A stretch of 64,000 bases of DNA from the NCBI GenBank assembly GCA_034687125.1, contig JAQGBZ010000302.1:1-64000 (forward strand), given 5' to 3'. Position 1 is the first letter of the stretch. The number at the start of each line of letters is the position of its first letter. Positions 10,076 to 19,393 of this stretch are shown here, one piece after another. Under the pieces are notes generated by a model. That model was not told the DNA's origin. It was given only the letters and a program-made list of their open reading frames with translations, and made no database searches. The position numbers were made by a program, and so were the translations under genes. The stretch is from Neelides folsomi (Eukaryota; Arthropoda; Collembola; Neelipleona; Neelidae).

Positions 10076-12574
10076 TTAGATTTTAAATTTATTGTAAGGT
10101 TTTATTTGAATAAAAATTCTATTTTCAATATGCAAAATAGATTCTTCTTTTACAGATTTTTTGAAATGCATGTAAATGTTATTGTAAGTATTCTTAATCT
10201 TTATAATATTTCTTAATTGTACTAATAATAGATGAAAAGAAGCTGATAAAATGAATTCTATAATTAAAATGAATAAAGATATCATTAACATGTAAAAAGA
10301 AACAATTATAAACGGGAGCAATTTTCGGATTTTTAGCCGTTTTGAAACATATTCAATTTTGGGCAGATTTAATGGTCTAAAAGTATTGATTTTATCATAA
10401 TGTTCCCGATTCCATTTTTTAAATTTCATGTATGAATTTTTATCTGCATGACGTAATGTATAAATTGCTAGATTATTTACATAACCCTCATTCCACATCT
10501 TAAAAATCCCAGACTCGATAATTCTCAAACGAATCCCATCTAATTTAAAATTAATCAAATTATTTGAAAGAAAGTTATAATAACAATTTTCAGAATAACG
10601 AGGTTCGTATTTTAATTGATTGATTATAAAGAATTTGTCTGGATAATTATATCTGATAAATTTCTCAAAATTCGATACATAAATTGTATCATCAATGATG
10701 TAAAATGTGGGAGGCAATGCTAAAATTCCACCACTTGTAATTATTGGCTTATGTGATTTTATACAGAGAATTATATGTGATAACCCTAGAAAGACTATTT
10801 TAACATTTTTATTATAATATTTATTAATTAAATTTTGTTTTAAATCACTCTCATATAATACGCCTAAAAATGATGAAGTAATCAGTTTAAAATAATCTTG
10901 GATACCTTTTAATGATGTTAAATCTAACTGGCTTAATTTTATGTGAAAATCGTGTCCAATTGAAATAGAAATTGTTATCAATGGATCTTGTATATTGTTT
11001 TCAGTTAATGATTTAAATGATTGTAACATTTTCGGTGGAGGATCTAAAACAATTAATAAAAATAATTTACCTTTATAAGCTGAACTTAAAACGAATCCTA
11101 TTAGAATGATAAAATAAAAAATAATACATTTCTTATTGTCCGTTATTATTTTTTTAAAACCTGAAAGAGATTGCTCAAATAGTATTGCGAAAAGTATTTG
11201 GGAATTATTGATTAAAGGTAATTTTGAATTTTTTAAAACATTCCACTTTGTCTTATTTACAATTTTAATGGTTAAAAAAATAATTGAAATTGATATAAAA
11301 ATACACATCCAAACATAATTGTCAAATGGTAGAATAAACATTGAAAAATTTACAATTTTATTCTTTTCAATGAATTTTGTGAATGTATATTGTTCATTAG
11401 AAGCTGGAATTATTGAATAATATTGCTTTAGAAAGATTCTTGATTTTATCCCATTGTTTTCTTCAATTGTAATTTTATTAAGCACAGATTGAACAGTTTT
11501 CCCCCAACCTATCCGATTTATAACTTCATTGCCATTATATTCATTTTTGAACCAAGAAAAATTCATTCTTGTTGCTGCCAAAATGAATATACAAATATTA
11601 CCATCTAATATATGAGGAATCTTTTCATACATTTGACATTGGTTAAGGGATTTAACATTTTCAAATTTTTTATTAAATTTAATTTTACTATTTGTTATAA
11701 CTGCACCTTCAAAGTCGGTTCTAAAATTATTAGAATGCATTAACATAGTGTTGATTGGTTTATTTTTAAATTCGGGAACATATTTTAAATTTGCAAAAAA
11801 ATTCCTAAAAATATTTCTACTATTTTTATAATGTGCATTTAAATATTTAATAAAACTTTTTAACATTAAAATTCTTTTAGGGATATTGGAATTTGTAGAA
11901 ATTGCATAAATCAAATTTGAATCAGATGGATAATTAAAAGTGTTGAATTTATTGTAATCTGAAAATGGATATTTTTTTAATAGATTTAAAATTTTTTCCC
12001 ATGACTTTGTTTCGATAATATCATTAATATTGCACTTGAAGGCTAAAATAATATGATCGTTTATTGAAAATAAGAGTAGATCTTTAATTTTTATTACGTC
12101 GGATTGGAAACTTAAAAATTGTACATCGTATTTTACAATCCTATCATTAATTATAAATAATGCTTTGCAATTTGAATATCTTTTAAAAATGGTTGTATAT
12201 CTTTTGATCCTATACATGTACTCGTTATTTGTTGAATTAAATTCGGGTTTTATACTTTCTTTGGTTTCAGAGTTTAACGTGACAACTGAATTAAGATATT
12301 GTGAATAAAAATTAGCATATTTTGAAAATAGTTCAATTTCATCTCCAATTTTGTTTTGTAGTACTTTTATTAAATGTATTTCACAATTATTAAAAACTTT
12401 TAAGTATGAAGAAGCTTTTTCGTATTCTTCATTATTATAATTTGAAATGAAATCCGAGTTCAATAAGGATTTTGATTTATCCATATATAATACTAGTATT
12501 ATAAACAATAACTTACATAAAATATTTATATTAAAAATTTTAAAAAACAAATATAAAAATTTAAATTTTTTCAT
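10076..12574 (-). CDS. Divergent ionotropic (chemosensory) receptor-like protein, intronless
   Basis: A single exon of 832 residues from the ATG at 12574. An in-frame ATG 72 bases upstream also exists, but from 12574 the N-terminus gives a short basic start and a hydrophobic stretch resembling a signal peptide. The layout is that of an ionotropic receptor: a long extracellular N-terminal part, membrane segment 1 at about residues 416-437 (preceded by FSMFILPFDNYVW), a pore-like hydrophobic stretch with LFAILFEQSLSGF, segment 3 at about 482-502 ending in SSAYKGKL (where iGluRs have SYTANL), a second ligand-binding half, and segment 4 at about 752-785 (LPFIIVSFYMLMISLFILII). IRs are ligand-gated cation channels of sensory neurons. 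The amino-terminal half is too divergent to identify glutamate-contacting residues, so an odorant/taste IR is inferred rather than a synaptic receptor. Codon use is extremely A/T-biased. Confidence 0.75.
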   Translation of the reverse strand: MKKFKFLYLFFKIFNINILCKLLFIILVLYMDKSKSLLNSDFISNYNNEEYEKASSYLKVFNNCEIHLIKVLQNKIGDEIELFSKYANFYSQYLNSVVTLNSETKESIKPEFNSTNNEYMYRIKRYTTIFKRYSNCKALFIINDRIVKYDVQFLSFQSDVIKIKDLLLFSINDHIILAFKCNINDIIETKSWEKILNLLKKYPFSDYNKFNTFNYPSDSNLIYAISTNSNIPKRILMLKSFIKYLNAHYKNSRNIFRNFFANLKYVPEFKNKPINTMLMHSNNFRTDFEGAVITNSKIKFNKKFENVKSLNQCQMYEKIPHILDGNICIFILAATRMNFSWFKNEYNGNEVINRIGWGKTVQSVLNKITIEENNGIKSRIFLKQYYSIIPASNEQYTFTKFIEKNKIVNFSMFILPFDNYVWMCIFISISIIFLTIKIVNKTKWNVLKNSKLPLINNSQILFAILFEQSLSGFKKIITDNKKCIIFYFIILIGFVLSSAYKGKLFLLIVLDPPPKMLQSFKSLTENNIQDPLITISISIGHDFHIKLSQLDLTSLKGIQDYFKLITSSFLGVLYESDLKQNLINKYYNKNVKIVFLGLSHIILCIKSHKPIITSGGILALPPTFYIIDDTIYVSNFEKFIRYNYPDKFFIINQLKYEPRYSENCYYNFLSNNLINFKLDGIRLRIIESGIFKMWNEGYVNNLAIYTLRHADKNSYMKFKKWNREHYDKINTFRPLNLPKIEYVSKRLKIRKLLPFIIVSFYMLMISLFILIIEFILSASFHLLLVQLRNIIKIKNTYNNIYMHFKKSVKEESILHIENRIFIQIKPYNKFKI

Positions 12575-13394
12575 ATTTATAAAAAGTAAGTTTAAATTAA
12601 AATGTGCTATTATGTATTTCAGTTTTATAAACTTAAATTTAATCACTAATTGCTCTTTTTAACTTTAATTAGAAATGATTATTGTTTGAATTAAAAATAA
12701 ATTACATTTAAACCTTTTTCTAATTTTCTTAAATATACCTATTTTTTTATAAATTTAACTCCAGAAATGATATTTTCAGTAGCACGTTTCTAAGCAATTG
12801 TTAGTTTGTTAGTCGAGATGAACTCAAGGTTATTATTTCATTTGTTTAAACAAACGTCTATTTGTTTTCATGTAACATGTAATACATATTGTAAAAACAT
12901 TTTGCCAAATCCAATTTGTTTAGGACCACCTTATTATTTATTTAATATGTAAGGTATATCCTTAATTATATTTAACTATAAGATTAATTATATTCCATAG
13001 TTTTATGAATATAATATTATATACATATATCATTAAATTAATTAATAACATAAGCTATACATCATAATAGGCCCGTCTCCCGACGGGTTGGTAACTTCTA
13101 TTCATTAAAAACTATTAAATCGTACATAGTATATCTAGGATTTCTAACTTTAAAAAAAACAATATAATGCACTTTTAATAAGTTGGAAATCCTAGATATA
13201 CAGTATACTGTATGAGCGGTTTAATAGTTTTTAATGGATAGGTTTAGTAATTACCTATAAAAAAATATTTTAGTTATATTATAAATATTATATTATTTAT
13301 AGGTCAATTATTTTTAATTATAGCCTTTTTGTGGAACAATGTCAATATTACAATGTTAATGCTGTACTAGGTATCTATACTTATCTTACCATAC
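12575..13394. other. AT-rich spacer with foldback repeat
   Basis: No coding sequence seen. It includes the foldback at 13098-13241 and a weaker short inverted repeat built on ACCTATAAA/TTTATAGGT near 13254-13304. A CCCGTCTCCCGACGGG near-palindrome lies at about 13072-13087. Confidence 0.5.
13098..13241. repeat. 144-bp foldback element
   Basis: The arm starting CTATTCATTAAAAACTATTA at 13098 returns as its complement ending at 13241. Inner matches include ATATCTAGGATTTC against GAAATCCTAGATAT. The arms are about 55-60 bases with a few mismatches and a short AT-rich loop. No ORF. Confidence 0.7.
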
Positions 13395-13925
13395 ATGAAT
13401 GGTCCAATTACGCGGGTAAAGTCACATCATAGCATATCCGTTTTTAGTCTGGTTTGGAGCAAATTGGAAACAACTGTATTCTCAGTATCTTATAAAGATT
13501 CCTACAAATGGACCAAAGGAACAAAAGAAACTCATTTGGGAATTCAATCTGTGGATGAGTTGAGCGACAAAAAAGGGAATTTTACTGCTCGGGAAATTAC
13601 AACTCTCAATTTCACCAATTGTCTGCCGTTAAAGATTTTGATGGGAGAAAATGTGAAGGATCATTTATTTGCATGGCTTATTCGATTTATCCCTAAACAT
13701 ACAATTTTAAAGAAAATTGTGAAATTTCTTCAGTTTGACGAAATTTATTTCCATCCTACTTCAAAGCATTTAATCGAATTGAGCAAAATATTCAATCTTT
13801 CTGATGAACCTCAAGCTCAACGACCTCAACCGCAGCTTTTACCTCCCTATCAGCTTGAACATTATTATACTGATTCTGGTTCTGATACTGAATTATATAT
13901 ATATATATATATCAATATTAGGTAA
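13395..13925 (+). CDS. Orphan ORF, unrecognised
   Basis: A 176-codon frame beginning at an ATG, with balanced composition unlike the surrounding AT-rich spacer: many charged and aromatic residues, then a Pro/Gln-rich stretch (QAQRPQPQLLPPYQ) and an acidic, Ser-rich end. The last dozen residues come from a TA microsatellite (YIYIYI), so the true coding part probably ends near 13890. I do not recognise the family. It could be one exon or a relic of a larger gene, because no clear partner exon or promoter was found on either side. Confidence 0.35.
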   Translation: MNGPITRVKSHHSISVFSLVWSKLETTVFSVSYKDSYKWTKGTKETHLGIQSVDELSDKKGNFTAREITTLNFTNCLPLKILMGENVKDHLFAWLIRFIPKHTILKKIVKFLQFDEIYFHPTSKHLIELSKIFNLSDEPQAQRPQPQLLPPYQLEHYYTDSGSDTELYIYIYINIR

Positions 13926-14358
13926 CATAATATTTTCCATATTATTTTTTAATTTCATATAAAGGCAACCAGTGGAGTGTTATAAAAATTAACATTTATA
14001 GATTTTTAGAGTATTACGATAAAATAATAATTTTAATTTAAAAAGTAAAAAATTGTAAATTATATGAATTGATAAATTGATATGATATAACATACACATA
14101 AAAATTATTTGAGATGAAAATTTGGAATAATAAAGTTGTTAAAATTATAAAAATTAAGTTTATTTTATCTATTGGTGTATAATGTTCAGATTTGATTCAA
14201 GAGGTTCACGTAAAACTATACTGTATAGGCAATATGACCAATAAAACCCCTTTTCTCTCACCTTCCCCTCTTCAACTCATTGTTGTTAGTTCTCTTATGA
14301 GGGGAGAAGAAGTTGCTTCTCTCAACTTCCCCAGGGTCACTATTAAGATAGAGCCTAT
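13926..14358. other. Spacer without a recognised gene
   Basis: Mostly AT-rich. A more balanced CT-rich/GA-rich segment at about 14250-14340 contains CCCTTTTCTCTC and GGGGAGAAGAAG words that are partly complementary and could pair. Nothing else identified. Confidence 0.4.
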
Positions 14359-15003
14359 CTAATAGAATAGACTATTTGCATAAATAAAATAATAAAGTAA
14401 ATTACCGGAAAGATAAAAAGGAATGTTTCTTTTTTCACTTAAATTCTTGATTTCTTCGCTGATGGATTTTTTCAAAGAACTGCAAATATTAATTTCCTCA
14501 AGACATGGATTATTCTGAATCAAATAATTCATCCCTTCGTTCGTGATCTGCATCAAAAATTATTTAGATGAGGCTATTTCATTTTTCAGATGTGTTTTAC
14601 TAAACAACGCTATAATTTGCGAGTAATTATTTACATGATATGCCTCGATAATAAAAATTCATTCCTTACCCTTGTTCTGTGAACACTATACCGAGAAAAA
14701 TCAAAGATCCGCAAGTGAGGAAACACAATCCCGTGCTTGCAAGTTAAATCGGTAATGTTTGAACAAGAAATGAAACGGACTTCTTTGAGCAGTTGTAAAT
14801 TGTAGAGTGACACATGTGCTGGGATTGGATTTACCGCTCGCAATTCATATTCAAAGAGCCCAGTAATGCCAAATTCGGTCAATGCGTAACAATATCCAAT
14901 TTCAAGTTTTTCAAGTTTCAAATATGTTGAGATCATTCGCATCCTTTGATCATTAATTCCATCTTTGCACTTGAGCAAATAGAAGGTGTCACAAGTAGAT
15001 ACT
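14359..15003 (-). CDS. Leucine-rich-repeat protein of FBXL type, 5' incomplete
   Basis: Two exons fit together: about 15003-14670 and 14547-14359, joined in phase 0 by a 122-base intron (AGG|GTAAGG...TTTTTGATGCAG). The product shows cysteine-containing leucine-rich repeats in register, as in F-box/LRR proteins: LEKLEIGYCYALTEFGITG, KEVRFISCSNITDLTCK, HLRIFDFSRY, and CLEEINICSSL after ITNEGMNYLIQNNP. In FBXL proteins such repeats bind substrates for an SCF ubiquitin ligase. No F-box and no starting methionine context is visible, so upstream exons are either missing from view or lost. The first exon begins after a weak acceptor. It may be a fragment of a duplicated gene. Function beyond the LRR fold is not supported. 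Confidence 0.55.
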
Positions 15004-15623
15004 CTTATTATAAAATATAAAAGGTTATATTATTTTTCAATTATGTAATTATAATATTTTATAATATTTAAAGGTAAAAATAAGTGCAAGCAATAAGCAA
15101 GGGCCAATTATACCCTTCATTTCATTTCAATGCAATGAATTAGCATTAAATGATTGTTATTAAATATTGTTTTTGTATAATTTACCCAGGGGTGGTAAAA
15201 CTAGCCATATTCCATATTGTATTTGTTAACATTTAATTTTGAGAAATTTGGAATATTTTAATATGGTACATATGGATTTTCCACATGAGTAAATAGTAAT
15301 AAATAATAGAATTAGATAGCGAGAAATTTTATTTCAAAAAATTATTCATCATAATAAAATTGATGAAATAAATACAATTTTCGTTTGCAACCAAATATTT
15401 ATGTGTATCGGTATATGAACTATAATTATATAGGTTGGTGATTAAGATAAAACTAAATACGCTGAGGCAACTTTGAAGCTTTAAAAGATATGATTTATTA
15501 TATAGAGATTTCAGACAAAGGTGCTCCTGATACGATGTAGCGAATTTAAACAAAGGGTATAGTTAAAAATTGAAAGTTAAATGTTAAATACAAAGAAGAT
15601 TTAATTAAATATTGCTCAACACC
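15004..15623. other. Spacer, nothing recognised
   Basis: AT-rich sequence between the LRR fragment and the tRNA gene. Open frames here lack coding character and no upstream LRR exon or F-box exon was found. Confidence 0.4.
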
Positions 15624-15695
15624 TCCCATGTGGTCTAGTGGCTAGGATATCTGGCTTTCACCCAGAAGGCCCGGGTTCGATTCCCGGCATGGGAA
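15624..15695 (+). tRNA. tRNA-Glu (anticodon UUC)
   Basis: A 72-base gene folds as a standard cloverleaf: acceptor stem TCCCATG/CATGGGA, a D arm with TGGTCTAGTGGCTAGGAT, anticodon stem TCTGG/CCAGA with loop CTTTCAC (anticodon TTC at 15657-15659), and a T arm CCCGGGTTCGATTCCCGG. The box A and box B internal promoter words are intact, the discriminator is A, and a CTTTT run follows at about 15697-15701 as a polymerase III terminator. There is no intron. It should be functional and reads GAA (and by wobble GAG) codons. Confidence 0.97.
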
Positions 15696-16380
15696 ATCTT
15701 TTGATCAAGATTCATTATAATCATAAATAATCTACATACAAGCATACATACATACTTAGATTAATAAATATCTTATATATCATATGTACAATTTAATTAT
15801 TATTGTTTTAATGTAAATTTACTTCGACATATGAGAAACTTTTAAAACTCGTAAATAGAATTTTAATTAGCAAATATACTTTATACATAACAATAATTTG
15901 ATAAGCTAAACATAATTTAGAAATCTACAATATGTATGAAAGGATTATTATATATGCGTATTGATTCGTTGCTACAACAATAGTTGCTTTATAAATAGTT
16001 ACTCTGGTCAAAATTGCTCCTGGCCAAAAGTTACTCTTTGAGAAATCACATTATAATTATAAGTAGGTATCAGTTTATTTAAATATTACGTAATGTTCAT
16101 ATGAGAAGAGAATATGGAATATGACATAATATTAAATTAGAAAATCTAGAACCATATTATCTAGTAATAAGTTAAGTCTAATTTAATTTATTTAGCTCTC
16201 TTAACGATGAATATGAAAATTCCTCGTACTAATAATCGGACACATGCTTATGGTTCCATTTCTAAAGCTAATTTTAAGTAATAATATAATTACACGGATG
16301 TTGTTTACAATGACTTTAATTATCGATAAATTTATAATTTTTAAATTAAAAACATGGTAAAAAATTAAGAATTGTATCAT
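15696..16380. other. Spacer downstream of the tRNA
   Basis: AT-rich sequence without ORFs of coding character. It holds a short CATACATACATAC run near 15740. No second tRNA or obvious repeat was found. Confidence 0.45.
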
Positions 16381-16385
16381 TTATT
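16380..16385 (-). terminator. AATAAA overlapping the dioxygenase stop codon
   Basis: On the minus strand the final codons read GAATAAATG, so an AATAAA overlaps the TAA stop. If used, the 3' untranslated region would be only about 20-30 bases. Chance occurrence in AT-rich sequence is equally possible. Confidence 0.25.
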
Positions 16386-17404
16386 CTGAATCACTATTGC
16401 TATCACCGCGTTTAATTTTATACATAACTTCAGTTCTAAAAGTGTATTTCACCCCTTTAGTAATTTTTGCACCTTCGTGTAACAAGTCGTGCTGGAAAAG
16501 AAGAGCCAATCCAGGTTGAGGAACAATCGGAATTTTGATTCTGTTGTCCACCTGATTAATGAAATTCGTTTCGCCACCTCGTTCAACGGACTTCAAGTAA
16601 ATTTGGATTGTAATTAGACTTTTACTTGAAAAGTCTGGGCGATTGTACGCTCCATCACAATGCATTTTAAAAAAATCACCAGGTTCATATCTGTAATTTA
16701 TTTTGAAAAATAAAGTGGTTAAGTAATTTACTATCAATATCAGATTAAATAATTAATTATCACTTATCATTAAAATTCGTTAATTTCATCATTAATTGTT
16801 ATAAAGATATATATAAATATATATGTAGTTGATTCCTTACTTAAGAAATCTCATTCGTTCATTTACAACGTCGACTTTTTGATCTTTGAATTTCATTGGT
16901 ATAAAAGGTTCAAGTCGTTCGTAAATGATTTTTGCAAATTCCACGTCGTCAATAATACAACGCTTCCCTCTTCTGTAATCAGTCATGAGGACTTCTTTAT
17001 GGCCCGCGTTGACCATTGCTTGGACGTATCCAACAGACTCTGTGAGTTTGATGAGATTTGCACATTCTTCCTCGCTCAAAAGGTTCTTAACCAAAAACGC
17101 AGTTTTATTCAAATCTTTCTTTCCAAGACACGACAGATCAATTTCTTCTTTATATGGCTAATCAAAATCAAAATATTAAAATTGATTTTATTGAGTATAA
17201 ATAAATTTTAATTAATATATAATGGATGGATGATATTTCCATGAACATTATTGCATGTAAAATATTAAAAAAGTTCAATTAGAATTAATTTACCTTAACA
17301 GATTTTGATGTTTTGTCCATAACAGTAATTGGCATTATGACTTCACCCTTTTCTTTATTTTCCTCTTTTTTAGTTGGGGAAAAATACTTTTTTACAAAAT
17401 CCAT
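16381..17404 (-). CDS. 2-oxoglutarate/Fe(II) dioxygenase, prolyl 4-hydroxylase-like
   Basis: Exons 17404-17294, 17157-16841 and 16690-16381 give 245 residues. The first joint is phase 0, the second phase 2, all GT-AG. The start MDFVKKYFSP is the first ATG, and no signal peptide is evident, so the enzyme is probably cytosolic or nuclear. Catalytic residues are visible in the third exon: the HxD pair in KMHCDGAY, the distal His in HDLLHEGAKI and the 2-oxoglutarate-binding Arg in KYTFRTEVMYK. The N-terminal half (LLSEEECANLIKLTES) matches the start of the prolyl 4-hydroxylase catalytic fold. These enzymes couple decarboxylation of 2-oxoglutarate to hydroxylation of a substrate, often proline. 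It lacks the large N-terminal domains of collagen hydroxylases, so the substrate is unknown. The last codons are acidic/serine-rich. Confidence 0.88.
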
Positions 17405-19393
17405 TATGAGATGATATTTGAGAAACAAAACTAACAAAAATTAAAATTTGTGGCTCATTGACTTTAAATTTTAATATTATCACTCTTATGTCTAATCACA
17501 GACTGACTTTTATTCATCACAAACTTGCAGGTTTATCAAAAAAGCTATGGTACATAAAATATAACGTTTTAAAGGGAAAAGCTATTCAAAAGTAATCTTT
17601 AGTAAATTTGTAACTTGTTACATCAGATAATGACTAACTAACAACTGACACGTAAGTTCATACTCCCTATTTGGGAGTACATAAACCATGAGATTGTGAC
17701 TAATACAAAATACTAGAAAACCGAGACCATAATTAAGAAATTTTCCTATTCCACTAGTTGAAATTAAAATTGTTTAACTAGATAGTATTTTTGATATTAC
17801 TATTGAAATATAAAATATGTATAAATAACGAAAAAGTTGCGTTTGATAAATAGAGAAAATAAGTATTTTGTTGCCATAATGATTTGACTCACCCCAATTC
17901 ACCGGGTTTGACTCACTCAGCTGTTGCTTTTCATTCGATGACATTCAAAAGAGGATCTTTCTTACCTTTTACACATCACATGTTGAATTTACCTTACCAT
18001 TTAATGTCATTTCATTATATCATGTAGAGGTAGATATAAAAGTAAGGTCAGTTTTGTTAATGAATTTCAAGTGTTTGTATTCTAGTTATAGTGTAGTTAG
18101 TATATATACGTAAGTAGTTATGTACAGATTTTAAATTTCCAGTAAGTGTTGACATATTGAATATAAAAATTAAACTGCCATATTATATGGTACACACATG
18201 ATATTTAATTTATATTATTATTTATTTTATATCTACTATGTTTATGTATGTATAATAAAGAATCTTAATATAGTTACCATATATCCCTGTACGCAATATA
18301 TTCGTGAACTTTTGAGTATAAATAGAGATTTTATAAAATAATTGATAATATAAATGATTTATATTACGTCGGTTATACGTATATGACATGAAAATGATAT
18401 GCATAATTTATTTTGTAGAAAAATGCATTGAATTGCGGAAGGTAAAATTTTATTAAAATTATACCTAATATTACATAAATAGTGAGTAGTCATCCTGGTC
18501 CATGGTCGCTCTGACCATAGACATAATGGGAAATATCTATACTTTTATCTGTACTGTTACAAATTACAAGGGTTTATAAATGTATGAATTTCTCATCTTC
18601 TCTCTGTCCTCCTACATAATATTAATAAATCGGATTTGAATTTTAAGTATTATTGGTAACAACAGCAACTATAAACTCCTGCTCTCCACGAATTCCATTC
18701 CATTCAGTATGGACATTCCATTACTCTTACGCCTTATACTCTAAGCACCGCCGTTGTGGGAGCATATAGTGTGTCCTACAAAACGTGTGTTGGACACACG
18801 TTTTGACGACAAATAGTGTGTCCGACACACGTTTTACAGGACACACTATATGCTCCCACACCGTCCCTATATATCCTATACTAATTTGGAATTTTGTGGA
18901 TGAGTTGTCGGTACTGTACTGGGTTATGGGTACTGACAATGAGTTGTCGATAAACCACACAAAGCAGAATTATTAATTAAGGGCATTAATGTTAAGTAAG
19001 ATAATATTTAGCATTTAGTAAGTATATTTCGTAATATGGATCGATACCCAAATGTTGATAGTAACAGGTTTATGTTGATATTGTTGATTTGTGAGGTTAT
19101 GAAAATGTTTACATTTAATTAAAAAAACATTTAACTAAAAGAATACAGACTACATTTAAAAAAATAGTTAGATAATAAAACATCAAAGTACGATTGTTAA
19201 ATTCGTAAAATAATAAAGAATACCATTATAATTTTCTAGACAAAGTTTTAAATAAAAATTTTAAAGGTATTTTAGGTACAAATGTAATTTTATTATTTAA
19301 TTTTAATCAGATATAAAAAGTTCTAATTGTAAGTAATTATAAATTTTTCATCTTGAATAAATTAAACTTCCCTTTAATATTTTAAATACTGGA
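17405..19393. other. Intergenic stretch between divergently transcribed dioxygenase and receptor
   Basis: About 2 kb, mostly AT-rich. The two flanking genes point away from each other, so promoters for both should lie here; no unambiguous TATA or initiator could be picked in this composition. It contains the compact hairpin at 18755-18860. No coding exon recognised. Confidence 0.5.
18755..18860. repeat. 106-bp nested palindrome, TGTGGGAGCATATAGTGTGT arms
   Basis: Arms 18755-18799 and 18816-18860 are inverted copies of 45 bases with very few mismatches. Each arm also contains its own near-palindrome around AAAACGTGTGT/ACACACGTTTT, so the sequence can form a four-armed structure as well as a simple hairpin. 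It is much richer in G/C than its surroundings. No ORF of note. Confidence 0.8.

Noticed and set aside
15329-15553. Minus-strand frame tested as an upstream exon of the LRR gene
   Set aside because: It lacks leucine-rich or F-box patterns and good splice sites.
18222-18404. 60-codon minus-strand frame
   Set aside because: Tyr/Ile/Asn-rich translation of AT-rich spacer; no coding character.
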